Positions 1-4,810 of a stretch of DNA of 11,753 nt are shown here, one piece after another (the stretch's first letter is position 1; each line of letters opens with the position of its first letter). The notes beneath the pieces were generated by a model that had not been told where the DNA came from, ran no database searches, and saw only the letters and a program-made list of their open reading frames with translations. A program made the translations under genes and the position numbers. This DNA is from Rikenellaceae bacterium. Its GTDB lineage: Bacteria > Bacteroidota > Bacteroidia > Bacteroidales > Rikenellaceae. The stretch lies in NCBI GenBank assembly GCA_031286025.1, contig JAITVB010000073.1, positions 1 through 11,753 of the forward strand, given 5' to 3'.

Positions 1-1561
1 ATTCACGTCGTCCGCGCTCGAAAGCGACAAACTATACTGGCTCTACGCGCGGGTACCGAAGACCGGGACGGCCGACGGAACGTTCGCCGTCACCACGGAC
101 GAACGGCCGTTCGACACAGACCCCGATTACTATAACCTGCTTGTCGGGGCGTTGAACAGCGAGTACGACGGAGATCGGAGCTATTCGTCGCTGTACGGCT
201 TTACCGAGGTGTTGCCGGGGCAGATCGTGGTCAACCTCATTCGATCGAACGACGGGCAGAACTACATCGACTTTCTGAAGAACGCCGTCCGTATCGGAAA
301 CCAAAACTCGTTCATCGACTGGAATTCGTTACAGGATAATATTTTCAGGATCAGGGGCGCGATCGTGCAATCCCCATCGGGCGCGGAGGACGTGATCGGC
401 GTGAATCGAGGCACCTGGCTGCAAAACGTCACCTACTACAAGGGAGACGAGGTGCTGTACAACGGGGCGACGTACCGGTACGTCAACAGTGGTTCGTCTG
501 CCGGCGTGCAGCCCGATCTCTATCCCACATACTGGCAGGTCAGGGCGGCAAAGGGAAACGACGGACGGATATTCAGCTATCGGGGAGAGTACGACGGCAC
601 GAAAAGCTACACGGGCAACGCGCAGGTGGCGCAGGTCGTAAAGGTCGGGGCGCAGTTCTATTACACCGACGCCAACGCCGGGACGTTCTCGGGTGTGCAG
701 CCGCCGAACGCAAACTACTGGACTTCGTACGGAGCAAACTTCGAAAGCGTGGCGACAGGGCTGCTGTTAGCTGAAAAGGCGTTGATCGCGGGGTTTAACT
801 TCGATAATGAAAAGATCGAATCGTCGAAAGTCGACATATCGAAACCGGCCATGCTGCTTGACGGGAAGAACGGAAAAATAGAGTTGAACAGCCTTGTTTC
901 CAAGTGGCAGGAAAACACCCATACCGATAAAACGATATTACAGACTATATCGCTCGATTCGCAGTCGGGGGTAATCAGGTCGGATACAGGCGAGGGGGAT
1001 GCCGCCTATTTAAATTCGCAGGGCATATTTGCCAACAGGGCCGGAATAAATGCCGTACCACCCTGGGCAGGTCTTTCGGTCAAAGCCTCTATCGTGGGGC
1101 TTGGCTTCGGAAATATGAATAAGACCGTATGGAGAAGCGAGGCGGTAGTCGGGGTATACGGGTCGGCGAGCAACAATTCGTCAAATCCGGCTCCGGCATT
1201 CGGAGGATGGTTCAATGTGCTGAAAGCTAATGGACTGGTGCTAAGTATGGTAAAGGCTTCAGGCCAGACTGCCGGGACAACGTACCTGACAAAGACGCAG
1301 AATCTCTTCGTTTCCGGATCTTCCGCCTTGCAAACGGTATACCTGCCGTCGGACGCTTACGAGGGTGCCGTGGTCTATCTTAAGCAGTGGATGACCGGGA
1401 CAACGAGGATATACCCGCCATCGGGGCAAAAACTGTTCGACGACAGTTCCGAAAACACATACGTAGACCTCGGGCAGGCCAGAGCGGCGATCTGTATCTA
1501 TATCGGAGATAATATAATAAATTACGTTACTTACAAGTGTTGGCTGATCAATGTGATTTAG
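1..1561 (+). CDS. Phage tail tip / receptor-binding-like structural protein, 5' end outside the window
   Basis: The reading frame is open from base 2, so the gene begins left of the window; the TTG at 152 is only an internal codon. About 519 residues are visible. The first part (YWLYARVP, LYGFTEVLPGQIVV, then a stretch ending in IRGAIV) resembles large tail proteins of Bacteroidales phages and prophages. Counting from the TTG as residue 1, residues 86-130 and 144-193 are two divergent copies of a short aromatic module with the pattern RG-W/Y..., YKGD/NAQV, VLYNGATY/VKVGAQFY, SGVQP...YW. This resembles chitin-binding CBM5/12-type modules and suggests glycan binding. The C-terminal half is Gly/Ser/Asn-rich and beta-like, as in fibre tips. 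Its TAG stop overlaps the stop of the convergent lipoprotein gene. Phage tail origin is fairly secure; receptor binding is inferred. It could also belong to a tail-derived particle rather than an intact prophage. Confidence 0.72.
   Translation, partial: FTSSALESDKLYWLYARVPKTGTADGTFAVTTDERPFDTDPDYYNLLVGALNSEYDGDRSYSSLYGFTEVLPGQIVVNLIRSNDGQNYIDFLKNAVRIGNQNSFIDWNSLQDNIFRIRGAIVQSPSGAEDVIGVNRGTWLQNVTYYKGDEVLYNGATYRYVNSGSSAGVQPDLYPTYWQVRAAKGNDGRIFSYRGEYDGTKSYTGNAQVAQVVKVGAQFYYTDANAGTFSGVQPPNANYWTSYGANFESVATGLLLAEKALIAGFNFDNEKIESSKVDISKPAMLLDGKNGKIELNSLVSKWQENTHTDKTILQTISLDSQSGVIRSDTGEGDAAYLNSQGIFANRAGINAVPPWAGLSVKASIVGLGFGNMNKTVWRSEAVVGVYGSASNNSSNPAPAFGGWFNVLKANGLVLSMVKASGQTAGTTYLTKTQNLFVSGSSALQTVYLPSDAYEGAVVYLKQWMTGTTRIYPPSGQKLFDDSSENTYVDLGQARAAICIYIGDNIINYVTYKCWLINVI
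407..730 (+). repeat. Tandem divergent CBM5/12-like modules inside the tail protein
   Basis: This is a protein-level repeat. Copy one lies at about 407-541 and copy two at about 581-730. Both start with RG plus an aromatic region, carry a GD or GN turn, a V-x-Y/V-G-A-x-(F)Y strand, then SGVQP or AGVQP, and end with YW. The copies are diverged, so the duplication is old. Carbohydrate binding is an inference from the aromatic spacing. Confidence 0.55.
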
Positions 1562-1989
1562 GGTTGCGGGTATTGCGTTGGGTCTGTGTGGTTTAATTCC
1601 TCGCTTTCAGCGACTTGTCCCGCCGGATCACTGTATACGTTTTTCTTGTTTTTTTGTAAGTCAAAACTCTTGAATACCCATCCTATAATTATAAAATTAC
1701 CGTCTTTGGGCGATGGGAGTGCAAAGGCGTATATGTTTTTAATTTCGTCATCGATAACGATCTCTTTCGACGATTCCCCCGCCGGGATATTTCCGAGTTC
1801 CGCGATGAGTTTGTGAGTACCGTCCTCTTTTTTATATCCGAGAACAACGTCCGGATATGCAAAAGAGGCGGTATTTTGCAACACAAAGCTTGTGTAGTCC
1901 TGGGTCTTTTCACTCTCCGGATCCACACCGTCTTTCGAGCAGGCGACAACAATAAAGATGCAGGAAAATATAGCGATAAGTCTTTTCAT
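1558..1989 (-). CDS. Small predicted lipoprotein, possible prophage cargo (moron)
   Basis: This encodes a 143-residue protein of unknown family. Residues 1-16 form a basic start plus a hydrophobic signal (MKRL...FIVVA), and C17 follows V-V-A, a good lipobox; the mature protein begins CSKDGVDPESE. Acidic residues soon after the cysteine would be compatible with a Bacteroidetes surface-export signal, but this is not proven. The rest is a short, probably beta-rich domain. I chose the ATG at 1989 because the signal peptide starts there; a longer frame from a GTG at 2223 would run through a hairpin terminator. A promoter-like element lies just upstream. The gene points against the tail gene and overlaps its stop codon. 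A lone lipoprotein next to tail genes, transcribed apart from them, often modifies the lysogen surface. A role in superinfection exclusion is speculation. Confidence 0.7.
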   Translation of the reverse strand: MKRLIAIFSCIFIVVACSKDGVDPESEKTQDYTSFVLQNTASFAYPDVVLGYKKEDGTHKLIAELGNIPAGESSKEIVIDDEIKNIYAFALPSPKDGNFIIIGWVFKSFDLQKNKKNVYSDPAGQVAESEELNHTDPTQYPQP

Positions 1990-2011
1990 GGGTGCAGGTT
2001 TTTTATGATGG

Positions 2012-2042
2012 TAAATGTAGCGACTATTACCGAATACCGCAA
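2012..2042 (-). promoter_or_regulatory. Candidate promoter of the lipoprotein gene
   Basis: On the minus strand a TTG (2040-2042) is followed after 20 bases by TACATTTA (2012-2019), one mismatch from the Bacteroidetes -7 consensus TAnnTTTG. The inferred start of transcription is about 17 bases before the ATG at 1989. Confidence 0.4.
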
Positions 2043-2158
2043 TAGCGCAAATAGCGTTGTTTTTGGGCGCAAAACGGAACGAGGCGGTACTTGGCCCACA
2101 CAGACCGCGAAAGTCGTTCAAATCACCCAAAAGTGGCCTTAAAATCGATTTTACGGAA

Positions 2159-2184
2159 ACAGCCGCCCCGAAAAAGGCGGCTGT
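2159..2184 (-). terminator. Rho-independent-type hairpin after the ORF6N gene
   Basis: A perfect 9-bp GC-rich stem (ACAGCCGCC at 2159-2167, GGCGGCTGT at 2176-2184) closes an 8-base loop. It lies 35 bases past the ORF6N gene stop on the minus strand. The T tract after the stem is short on the minus strand, and a T-rich stretch also follows on the + strand, so it may act in either direction. Confidence 0.65.
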
Positions 2185-2219
2185 CCTGTTTTCAACGAGG
2201 GAAAAATTTTCCCGGTCGG

Positions 2220-2804
2220 TCACTCATCGTCCTGTTTGTACCCGATCCGGCGGCGGGAATTTTCGAGTTGAGGGGATTTGACGGATAGAGCGGCGATAGC
2301 GTTGTAGAGATTGTCTATGTGCTTTCGGGTATCCTCGGACAGATCGTTGACGGCTTCGAGGGTATCCTCGCCGTCACGCCTCAACAATTCGATCGTAGCC
2401 CGTAATTCCGCCAACTCCGCCGTGATGGTCGAGGTGGTAGTGATGTAGTTCCGCATCGCTACAAAAGCTCGCATGATAACGATGCTGACTTGCACAGCGA
2501 CAGGGCTACGGAGAGCCGCAGAAAGCCTAGATACCCCTTGCTCGGTAAAAGCGAACATTTCAGAGACCCCGATATTGTAGCCAGAGGGTATCACATTTTG
2601 TGATCTCCCTGTGTCTATCAAATAGTTAGCTTCCTTTTGCGAAAGCCGAATCATAAAATCATCAGGGAACCGCTCGATATTGCGGCGCACAGCCTGTTTG
2701 AGCGTGCGGGTTTCTACCTGATAGAGTGCCGCGAGATCAAAGTCGAGCATCACCCGGACACCCCGGATCTCGTATATCTTGCTTTGGATCGCTTGTAATT
2801 CCAT
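2220..2804 (-). CDS. ORF6N domain protein (KilA-N-related phage regulator family)
   Basis: This encodes a 194-residue protein. Residues about 5-95 match the ORF6N pattern: I-x-x-IRG-x-RVMLD-x-DLA-x-LY-x-VET(R), then QAVRRN-x-x-RFP-x-DFM-x-L and a later FTEQGV segment. ORF6N domains occur in phage and mobile-element proteins, often in antirepressor-like or DNA-binding proteins. Residues about 125-175 look like a helical coiled coil, probably for oligomerisation. The ATG at 2804 is preferred over a TTG at 2822, because that TTG lies inside the -7 promoter element TACCTTTG. The gene is transcribed alone and ends 35 bases before a strong hairpin. Its closeness to the XRE gene suggests a part in element control or antagonism of the repressor, but many ORF6N proteins are standalone chromosomal genes of unknown role. 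Confidence 0.85.
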   Translation of the reverse strand: MELQAIQSKIYEIRGVRVMLDFDLAALYQVETRTLKQAVRRNIERFPDDFMIRLSQKEANYLIDTGRSQNVIPSGYNIGVSEMFAFTEQGVSRLSAALRSPVAVQVSIVIMRAFVAMRNYITTTSTITAELAELRATIELLRRDGEDTLEAVNDLSEDTRKHIDNLYNAIAALSVKSPQLENSRRRIGYKQDDE

Positions 2805-2819
2805 GCGGTTAATTTTCGC

Positions 2820-2827
2820 CAAAGGTA
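2820..2827 (-). promoter_or_regulatory. -7 promoter element of the ORF6N gene
   Basis: TACCTTTG on the minus strand fits TAnnTTTG exactly and lies 15 bases before the ATG at 2804. No convincing TTTG is found 19-21 bases further upstream, so the promoter may need an activator. A second perfect match, TACATTTG (2862-2869), lies inside the nearby 9-base repeats and could be an alternative. Confidence 0.45.
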
Positions 2828-2846
2828 GTCATTCCCCCGCTCCGCT

Positions 2847-2873
2847 ATGTAGGTTATGTAGCAAATGTAGCAG
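2847..2873. repeat. Three 9-base tandem repeats upstream of the ORF6N gene
   Basis: ATGTAGGTT, ATGTAGCAA and ATGTAGCAG follow each other without gaps at 2847, 2856 and 2865; each begins with ATGTAG. They lie 20-46 bases upstream of the ORF6N -7 element, a likely place for regulator binding. AAATGTAGC from this block (2863-2871) recurs at 2013-2021 before the lipoprotein gene, though there it overlaps that gene's -7-like element. Confidence 0.5.
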
Positions 2874-2914
2874 GAAAAACAAATTATTTTTTCACCCGAC
2901 CGTGTTCGAACACG

Positions 2915-3166
2915 CTATTTGCCCTCCAATTTCTCGGCTGTCAGCTTGATCGGGGTACCGCAATTCGGGCAATTGATCGTATTGTCATTTGACGATTCAA
3001 AAAAATCCCCAACCTGACAGCCTATTGCCGTTGCGATCCGTTCCAGTATCTCGACCGAGGGATTGCCATTGATGTGATTGGAAACCGTAACCGTAGTTAC
3101 TCCCATTCGTTCCGCTAAATCCTTACCCGAAACGCCGTGTGTCTTCATTACCCTTTTAATGTCCAT
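2915..3166 (-). CDS. Small XRE-family transcriptional regulator, likely element repressor
   Basis: This encodes an 83-residue protein. Residues about 3-55 form an HTH_3/XRE domain: GVSGKDLAERMGV, TTVTVSNHINGN as turn and recognition helix, then SVEILERIATAIGCQVGDFF, the typical closing helices. Residues 61-80 add CPNCGTPIKL, a single CxxC pair (C66, C69) like the half zinc knuckle found on many Bacteroides XRE proteins. The ATG at 3166 is clear; a -7 element lies 26 bases upstream. The gene is transcribed away from the + strand operon that starts at 3334, across a region with repeats, as expected for a self-regulating phage-type repressor. The domain call is firm. The role as the element's master repressor is inferred from position. 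A metal link would require dimerisation, because only two cysteines are present in the knuckle. Confidence 0.87.
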   Translation of the reverse strand: MDIKRVMKTHGVSGKDLAERMGVTTVTVSNHINGNPSVEILERIATAIGCQVGDFFESSNDNTINCPNCGTPIKLTAEKLEGK

Positions 3167-3283
3167 AGTCTATAAATTATCATTTACTCCTGCAAAGGTA
3201 TAAAATTAGCCGATAAATTAAAGCATAAAGAAAAAAATAAATAAAAAAGCTAATAATTATTTGGATAATTAAATTTATAGACT
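3167..3283. repeat. 12-base inverted repeat spanning the divergent promoters
   Basis: AGTCTATAAATT at 3167-3178 is the exact reverse complement of AATTTATAGACT at 3272-3283. The left arm touches the XRE start codon. The right arm fills the spacer of the + strand promoter and ends one base before its -7 element. This placement suits operator sites that would block both genes. The region is AT-rich, which raises the odds of a chance match. Confidence 0.5.
3193..3200 (-). promoter_or_regulatory. -7 promoter element of the XRE gene
   Basis: TACCTTTG on the minus strand is an exact TAnnTTTG match. The inferred leader is about 20 bases, and it contains the left arm of the inverted repeat at 3167-3178. 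The -33 element is poor (a TTT 19 bases upstream). Confidence 0.5.
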
Positions 3284-3320
3284 TATCTTTGTGGTGTAAT
3301 TAAAACGAAAAGCTAATAAT
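3245..3320. repeat. 13-base direct repeat flanking the early promoter
   Basis: AAAAGCTAATAAT occurs at 3245-3257, just before the -33 element, and at 3308-3320 in the leader. The copies are 63 bases apart, about six helical turns. The core GCTAAT occurs once more in reverse (ATTAGC, 3205-3210) near the XRE promoter. These are candidate operators. Confidence 0.5.
3260..3291 (+). promoter_or_regulatory. Strong Bacteroidetes-type promoter of the small-gene operon
   Basis: TTTG (3260-3263), a 20-base spacer, then TATCTTTG (3284-3291), matching the phylum's consensus TTTG-N19/20-TAnnTTTG. The inferred leader before the ATG at 3334 is about 35 bases. Repeat copies overlap the spacer and flank the element, suggesting repression by the neighbouring XRE protein. 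Confidence 0.75.
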
Positions 3321-3333
3321 AAAATTCGATACC

Positions 3334-3648
3334 ATGAAAACCACGATTCACCTGACCGAAACCGATTACATGCAGATCGCCGATGCGGTTTACGGTGAGG
3401 GCACCGACGAGAGTGCCGAGCATGTAGTAGAGTACGATAACGGCGATTGCCTGATCATCGTGACCGTAAAGCACAGAATCGAATATCGCACCGAACGAGG
3501 CGGCTCTTATGAAAACTACGATTTTGAGATGTTGGCAACGGTCTGCGATGAAGAATGGCATGTAATCGATGCCACCTGCTACGACAGCGAGGGCACCCCG
3601 GTAGCCTGTGACTTCAGCGCAAAACAACTGATAAACATTTTAAACTGA
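3334..3648 (+). CDS. Conserved-looking small acidic protein of unknown function
   Basis: This encodes a 104-residue protein, first gene of the + strand operon. It begins MKTTIHLTE and shows no signal peptide or membrane segment. It is strongly acidic and apparently beta-rich, with DYMQIADAVY near the start, a central YDNGDCLIIVTVKHRIEYRTERGGSYE strand pair, and an EEWHVIDATCYDSEG hairpin with cysteines at 71, 82 and 92. Proteins of this appearance occur in Bacteroides mobile elements, but I cannot assign a function. Seven bases separate it from the next gene, which starts with the same MKTT. As the first gene behind a repressor-controlled promoter, it could act on host defence or element replication; this is guesswork from position. 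An acidic DNA-mimic role is possible but untested. Confidence 0.7.
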   Translation: MKTTIHLTETDYMQIADAVYGEGTDESAEHVVEYDNGDCLIIVTVKHRIEYRTERGGSYENYDFEMLATVCDEEWHVIDATCYDSEGTPVACDFSAKQLINILN

Positions 3649-3655
3649 TACAGCT

Positions 3656-3973
3656 ATGAAAACGACCGATTTACGCAACATCATGGCAATGGCTTGGCGG
3701 TTCTTCAAAACCACCGGCCAATCATTCAGCGAGTGCCTTAAAATAGCATGGGCTAACTTCAAACTCGTGGCCGCCATGCGCACCCGTATCGTGAAGTTCT
3801 ATTTCCGCAAGGTGGACGGTTCGATCCGCGAGGCGTGGGGCACACTTCACCCCGATCTGATCCCCGAAACCAAAGGCGATGACCGCAAGAAAAACGACAC
3901 GGTGCAGGTCTATTACGACACTGAGCGTCAAGAGTACCGCTGTTTTAAGAAGTTGAACCTCGTAATCGCCTAA
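3656..3973 (+). CDS. WYL_2/Sm-like SH3 beta-barrel protein (DUF2693-like)
   Basis: This encodes a 105-residue protein. Residues about 5-40 are a helical lead (MAMAWRFFKTTGQSFSECLKIAWANFKL) frequently seen in Bacteroidetes phage and conjugative-element proteins. Residues about 42-105 carry RTRIVKFYFRKVDGSIREAWGTL...DLIP and VQVYYDTERQEYRCFKKLNLV, the pattern of the WYL_2/Sm-like SH3-barrel family, PF10902 as I recall. Members are common in mobile elements and have no settled function; an RNA- or nucleic-acid-binding role is sometimes assumed from the fold. The gene sits in the middle of the operon, seven bases after the upstream gene and five bases before the next, so translation is likely coupled. 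Family assignment is good; function is unknown. Confidence 0.75.
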   Translation: MKTTDLRNIMAMAWRFFKTTGQSFSECLKIAWANFKLVAAMRTRIVKFYFRKVDGSIREAWGTLHPDLIPETKGDDRKKNDTVQVYYDTERQEYRCFKKLNLVIA

Positions 3974-3978
3974 TCGCC

Positions 3979-4278
3979 ATGCAAACAGATTTCCAAGCGA
4001 TCCAAGCGATTGCACAGAACCACGTCGGTGCCTACCACATCGGTACCGTAATCGAAAAGGCCGGCTGCCTGTTCAGCAACATCGAAGCCCACGACCTTAC
4101 CCAACTCATCAACGACCTGCTATTCTATGCAGGTAATCCCGAATGCGCAAAAGACCTCGGAAAACAGGCTTTTGTGGATTTAACGATCGGTTCCATATCT
4201 TTGGTCAATATGCTCACCGACCTGCGGGGATTTTACGAAGATTTGGTAAACCACGTAAAAGAGGGCGACCGTGAATAA
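3979..4278 (+). CDS. Small helical protein of unknown function
   Basis: This encodes a 99-residue protein that I do not recognise. It appears mostly alpha-helical (IEAHDLTQLINDLLFYAG, AFVDLTIGSISLVNMLTDLRGFYEDLVNHV) and is probably soluble; there is no signal peptide or clear membrane segment. It starts five bases after the SH3-like gene, and its last codons overlap a GTG start in the sequence GTGAATAA. It is therefore the third gene of a four-cistron unit. Its size and position are typical of early phage accessory proteins. Confidence 0.65.
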   Translation: MQTDFQAIQAIAQNHVGAYHIGTVIEKAGCLFSNIEAHDLTQLINDLLFYAGNPECAKDLGKQAFVDLTIGSISLVNMLTDLRGFYEDLVNHVKEGDRE

Positions 4279-4363
4279 CATTCAAGTATTTCAGAGCGAG
4301 CAGTTCGGTCAGATCCGTACTGCCGCCACTGAAACAACCAATAACGGACCGAATCAGGAATAG
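4271..4363 (+). pseudogene. Truncated BRO-N antirepressor start (30 codons)
   Basis: A GTG at 4271 overlaps the end of the previous gene and opens a 30-residue frame ending with TAG at 4361. It reads M/V-NNIQVFQSEQFGQIRTA, the usual first strands of BRO-family antirepressors (NNIQ-F-x-x-x-x-FG-x-IRT). In intact proteins this continues into the FCL/WFV-x-DVC region; here the frame continues TETTNNGPNQE and stops. No continuation of the domain is seen in other frames up to the tRNA at 4480. This is therefore a remnant cut by deletion or recombination, or a much shortened peptide still translated by coupling. The match is short, so the identification is moderate. Confidence 0.6.
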
Positions 4364-4403
4364 CACTATTTGTGTTATTTTTGAGATGTGTTGAGGGGAA
4401 TAA

Positions 4404-4437
4404 AAAACAGGGGCCGAATAGGATCAGTCCCTGTTTT
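4404..4437. terminator. Bidirectional hairpin between the operon and tRNA-Ser
   Basis: AAAACAGGG (4404-4412) pairs with CCCTGTTTT (4429-4437) around a 16-base loop. A and T tracts at the two ends allow it to end both the + strand operon and the minus-strand tRNA transcript, whose mature 3' end is at 4480. Confidence 0.65.
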
Positions 4438-4479
4438 AATCCTTGATGAAACTAACGCACTGAATATCAATGTAAATTG

Positions 4480-4564
4480 CGGAGAGACAGGGATTCGAAC
4501 CCTGGGAGCCTCACAGCTCAACGGTTTTCAAGACCGCCGCAATCGACCACTCTGCCATCTCTCC
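4480..4564 (-). tRNA. tRNA-Ser (anticodon UGA)
   Basis: On the minus strand the acceptor GGAGAGA pairs with TCTCTCC. The anticodon loop CTTGAAA gives the anticodon UGA, reading UCA-type serine codons. A long variable arm (GAGC...GCTC) marks a class II tRNA, and the T arm is CAGGG-TTCGAAT-CCCTG. The discriminator is G and no CCA is encoded, as usual in Bacteroidetes. Its 3' end faces the phage-like region, the side where tRNA-targeting integrases insert. Confidence 0.95.
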
Positions 4565-4569
4565 GGGCG

Positions 4570-4600
4570 CAAAAGTAGAACCTTTTTTTGGTTCTACAAA
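4570..4600 (-). promoter_or_regulatory. Promoter of tRNA-Ser with a palindromic spacer
   Basis: TTTG (plus-strand CAAA at 4597-4600), a 19-base spacer, then TACTTTTG (4570-4577): an excellent Bacteroidetes promoter, five bases before the mature tRNA 5' end. The perfect inverted repeat GTAGAACC (4575-4582) and GGTTCTAC (4590-4597) around a T7 loop fills the spacer and touches both boxes. Confidence 0.75.
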
Positions 4601-4810
4601 TTTTTTCGACTATCTAAAGCAGGCTTGAATACCCGATAAGATTCTCACAAGGCGGGGAAAGCCGACACACAGATTACACGGCTCCCTCAAAAAAAACAGT
4701 AAATTGGCCAATGCGGTAGTGTTTGCGAAAAAATGTCCTATCTGAGGAACGTCAAAATTATGGTCGGGAGTGTGCTTCCCGCCATAGCAGAATCGGATAT
4801 GATCCGGATA
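4601..4810. other. Intergenic stretch without a recognisable gene
   Basis: No convincing coding frame lies on either strand. The only structures are a weak 5-bp hairpin (CGGGA 4765-4769, TCCCG 4777-4781) about 30 bases past the DUF1460 stop, possibly a poor terminator followed on the minus strand by a short T-rich stretch; an A8 run near 4690; and a 10-base palindrome ATTGGCCAAT just after it. Confidence 0.4.

Larger units (their letters stand above)
1..4440. mobile_element. Probable prophage or prophage-derived element, right-hand part
   Basis: The region combines a tail protein, a short lipoprotein convergent to it, an ORF6N-family protein, an XRE repressor-like gene, a divergent early-type operon of small proteins, and an antirepressor stump. 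It ends beside the 3' end of tRNA-Ser, a usual target for integrases. No integrase, terminase, capsid gene or duplicated tRNA 3' end is seen in the window, so the left end and the exact right boundary are unknown. The right limit is set at the terminator before the tRNA by inference. A decayed prophage or a satellite is equally possible. Confidence 0.6.

Noticed and set aside
1990..2223. N-terminal extension of the lipoprotein gene from a GTG at 2223
   Set aside because: The extension runs through the terminator hairpin and has no protein-like character, while a proper signal peptide begins at the ATG at 1989.
2805..2822. TTG start giving six more residues to the ORF6N protein
   Set aside because: The TTG is part of the -7 element TACCTTTG, so it would not be in the transcript; the ATG at 2804 is preferred.
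4346..4427. Similar strings CCGAATCAGGAATAG and CCGAATAGGATCAG on either side of the stump's end
   Set aside because: They were considered as attachment-site copies, but the match is imperfect and short, and one copy lies in the terminator loop. Chance similarity cannot be excluded.
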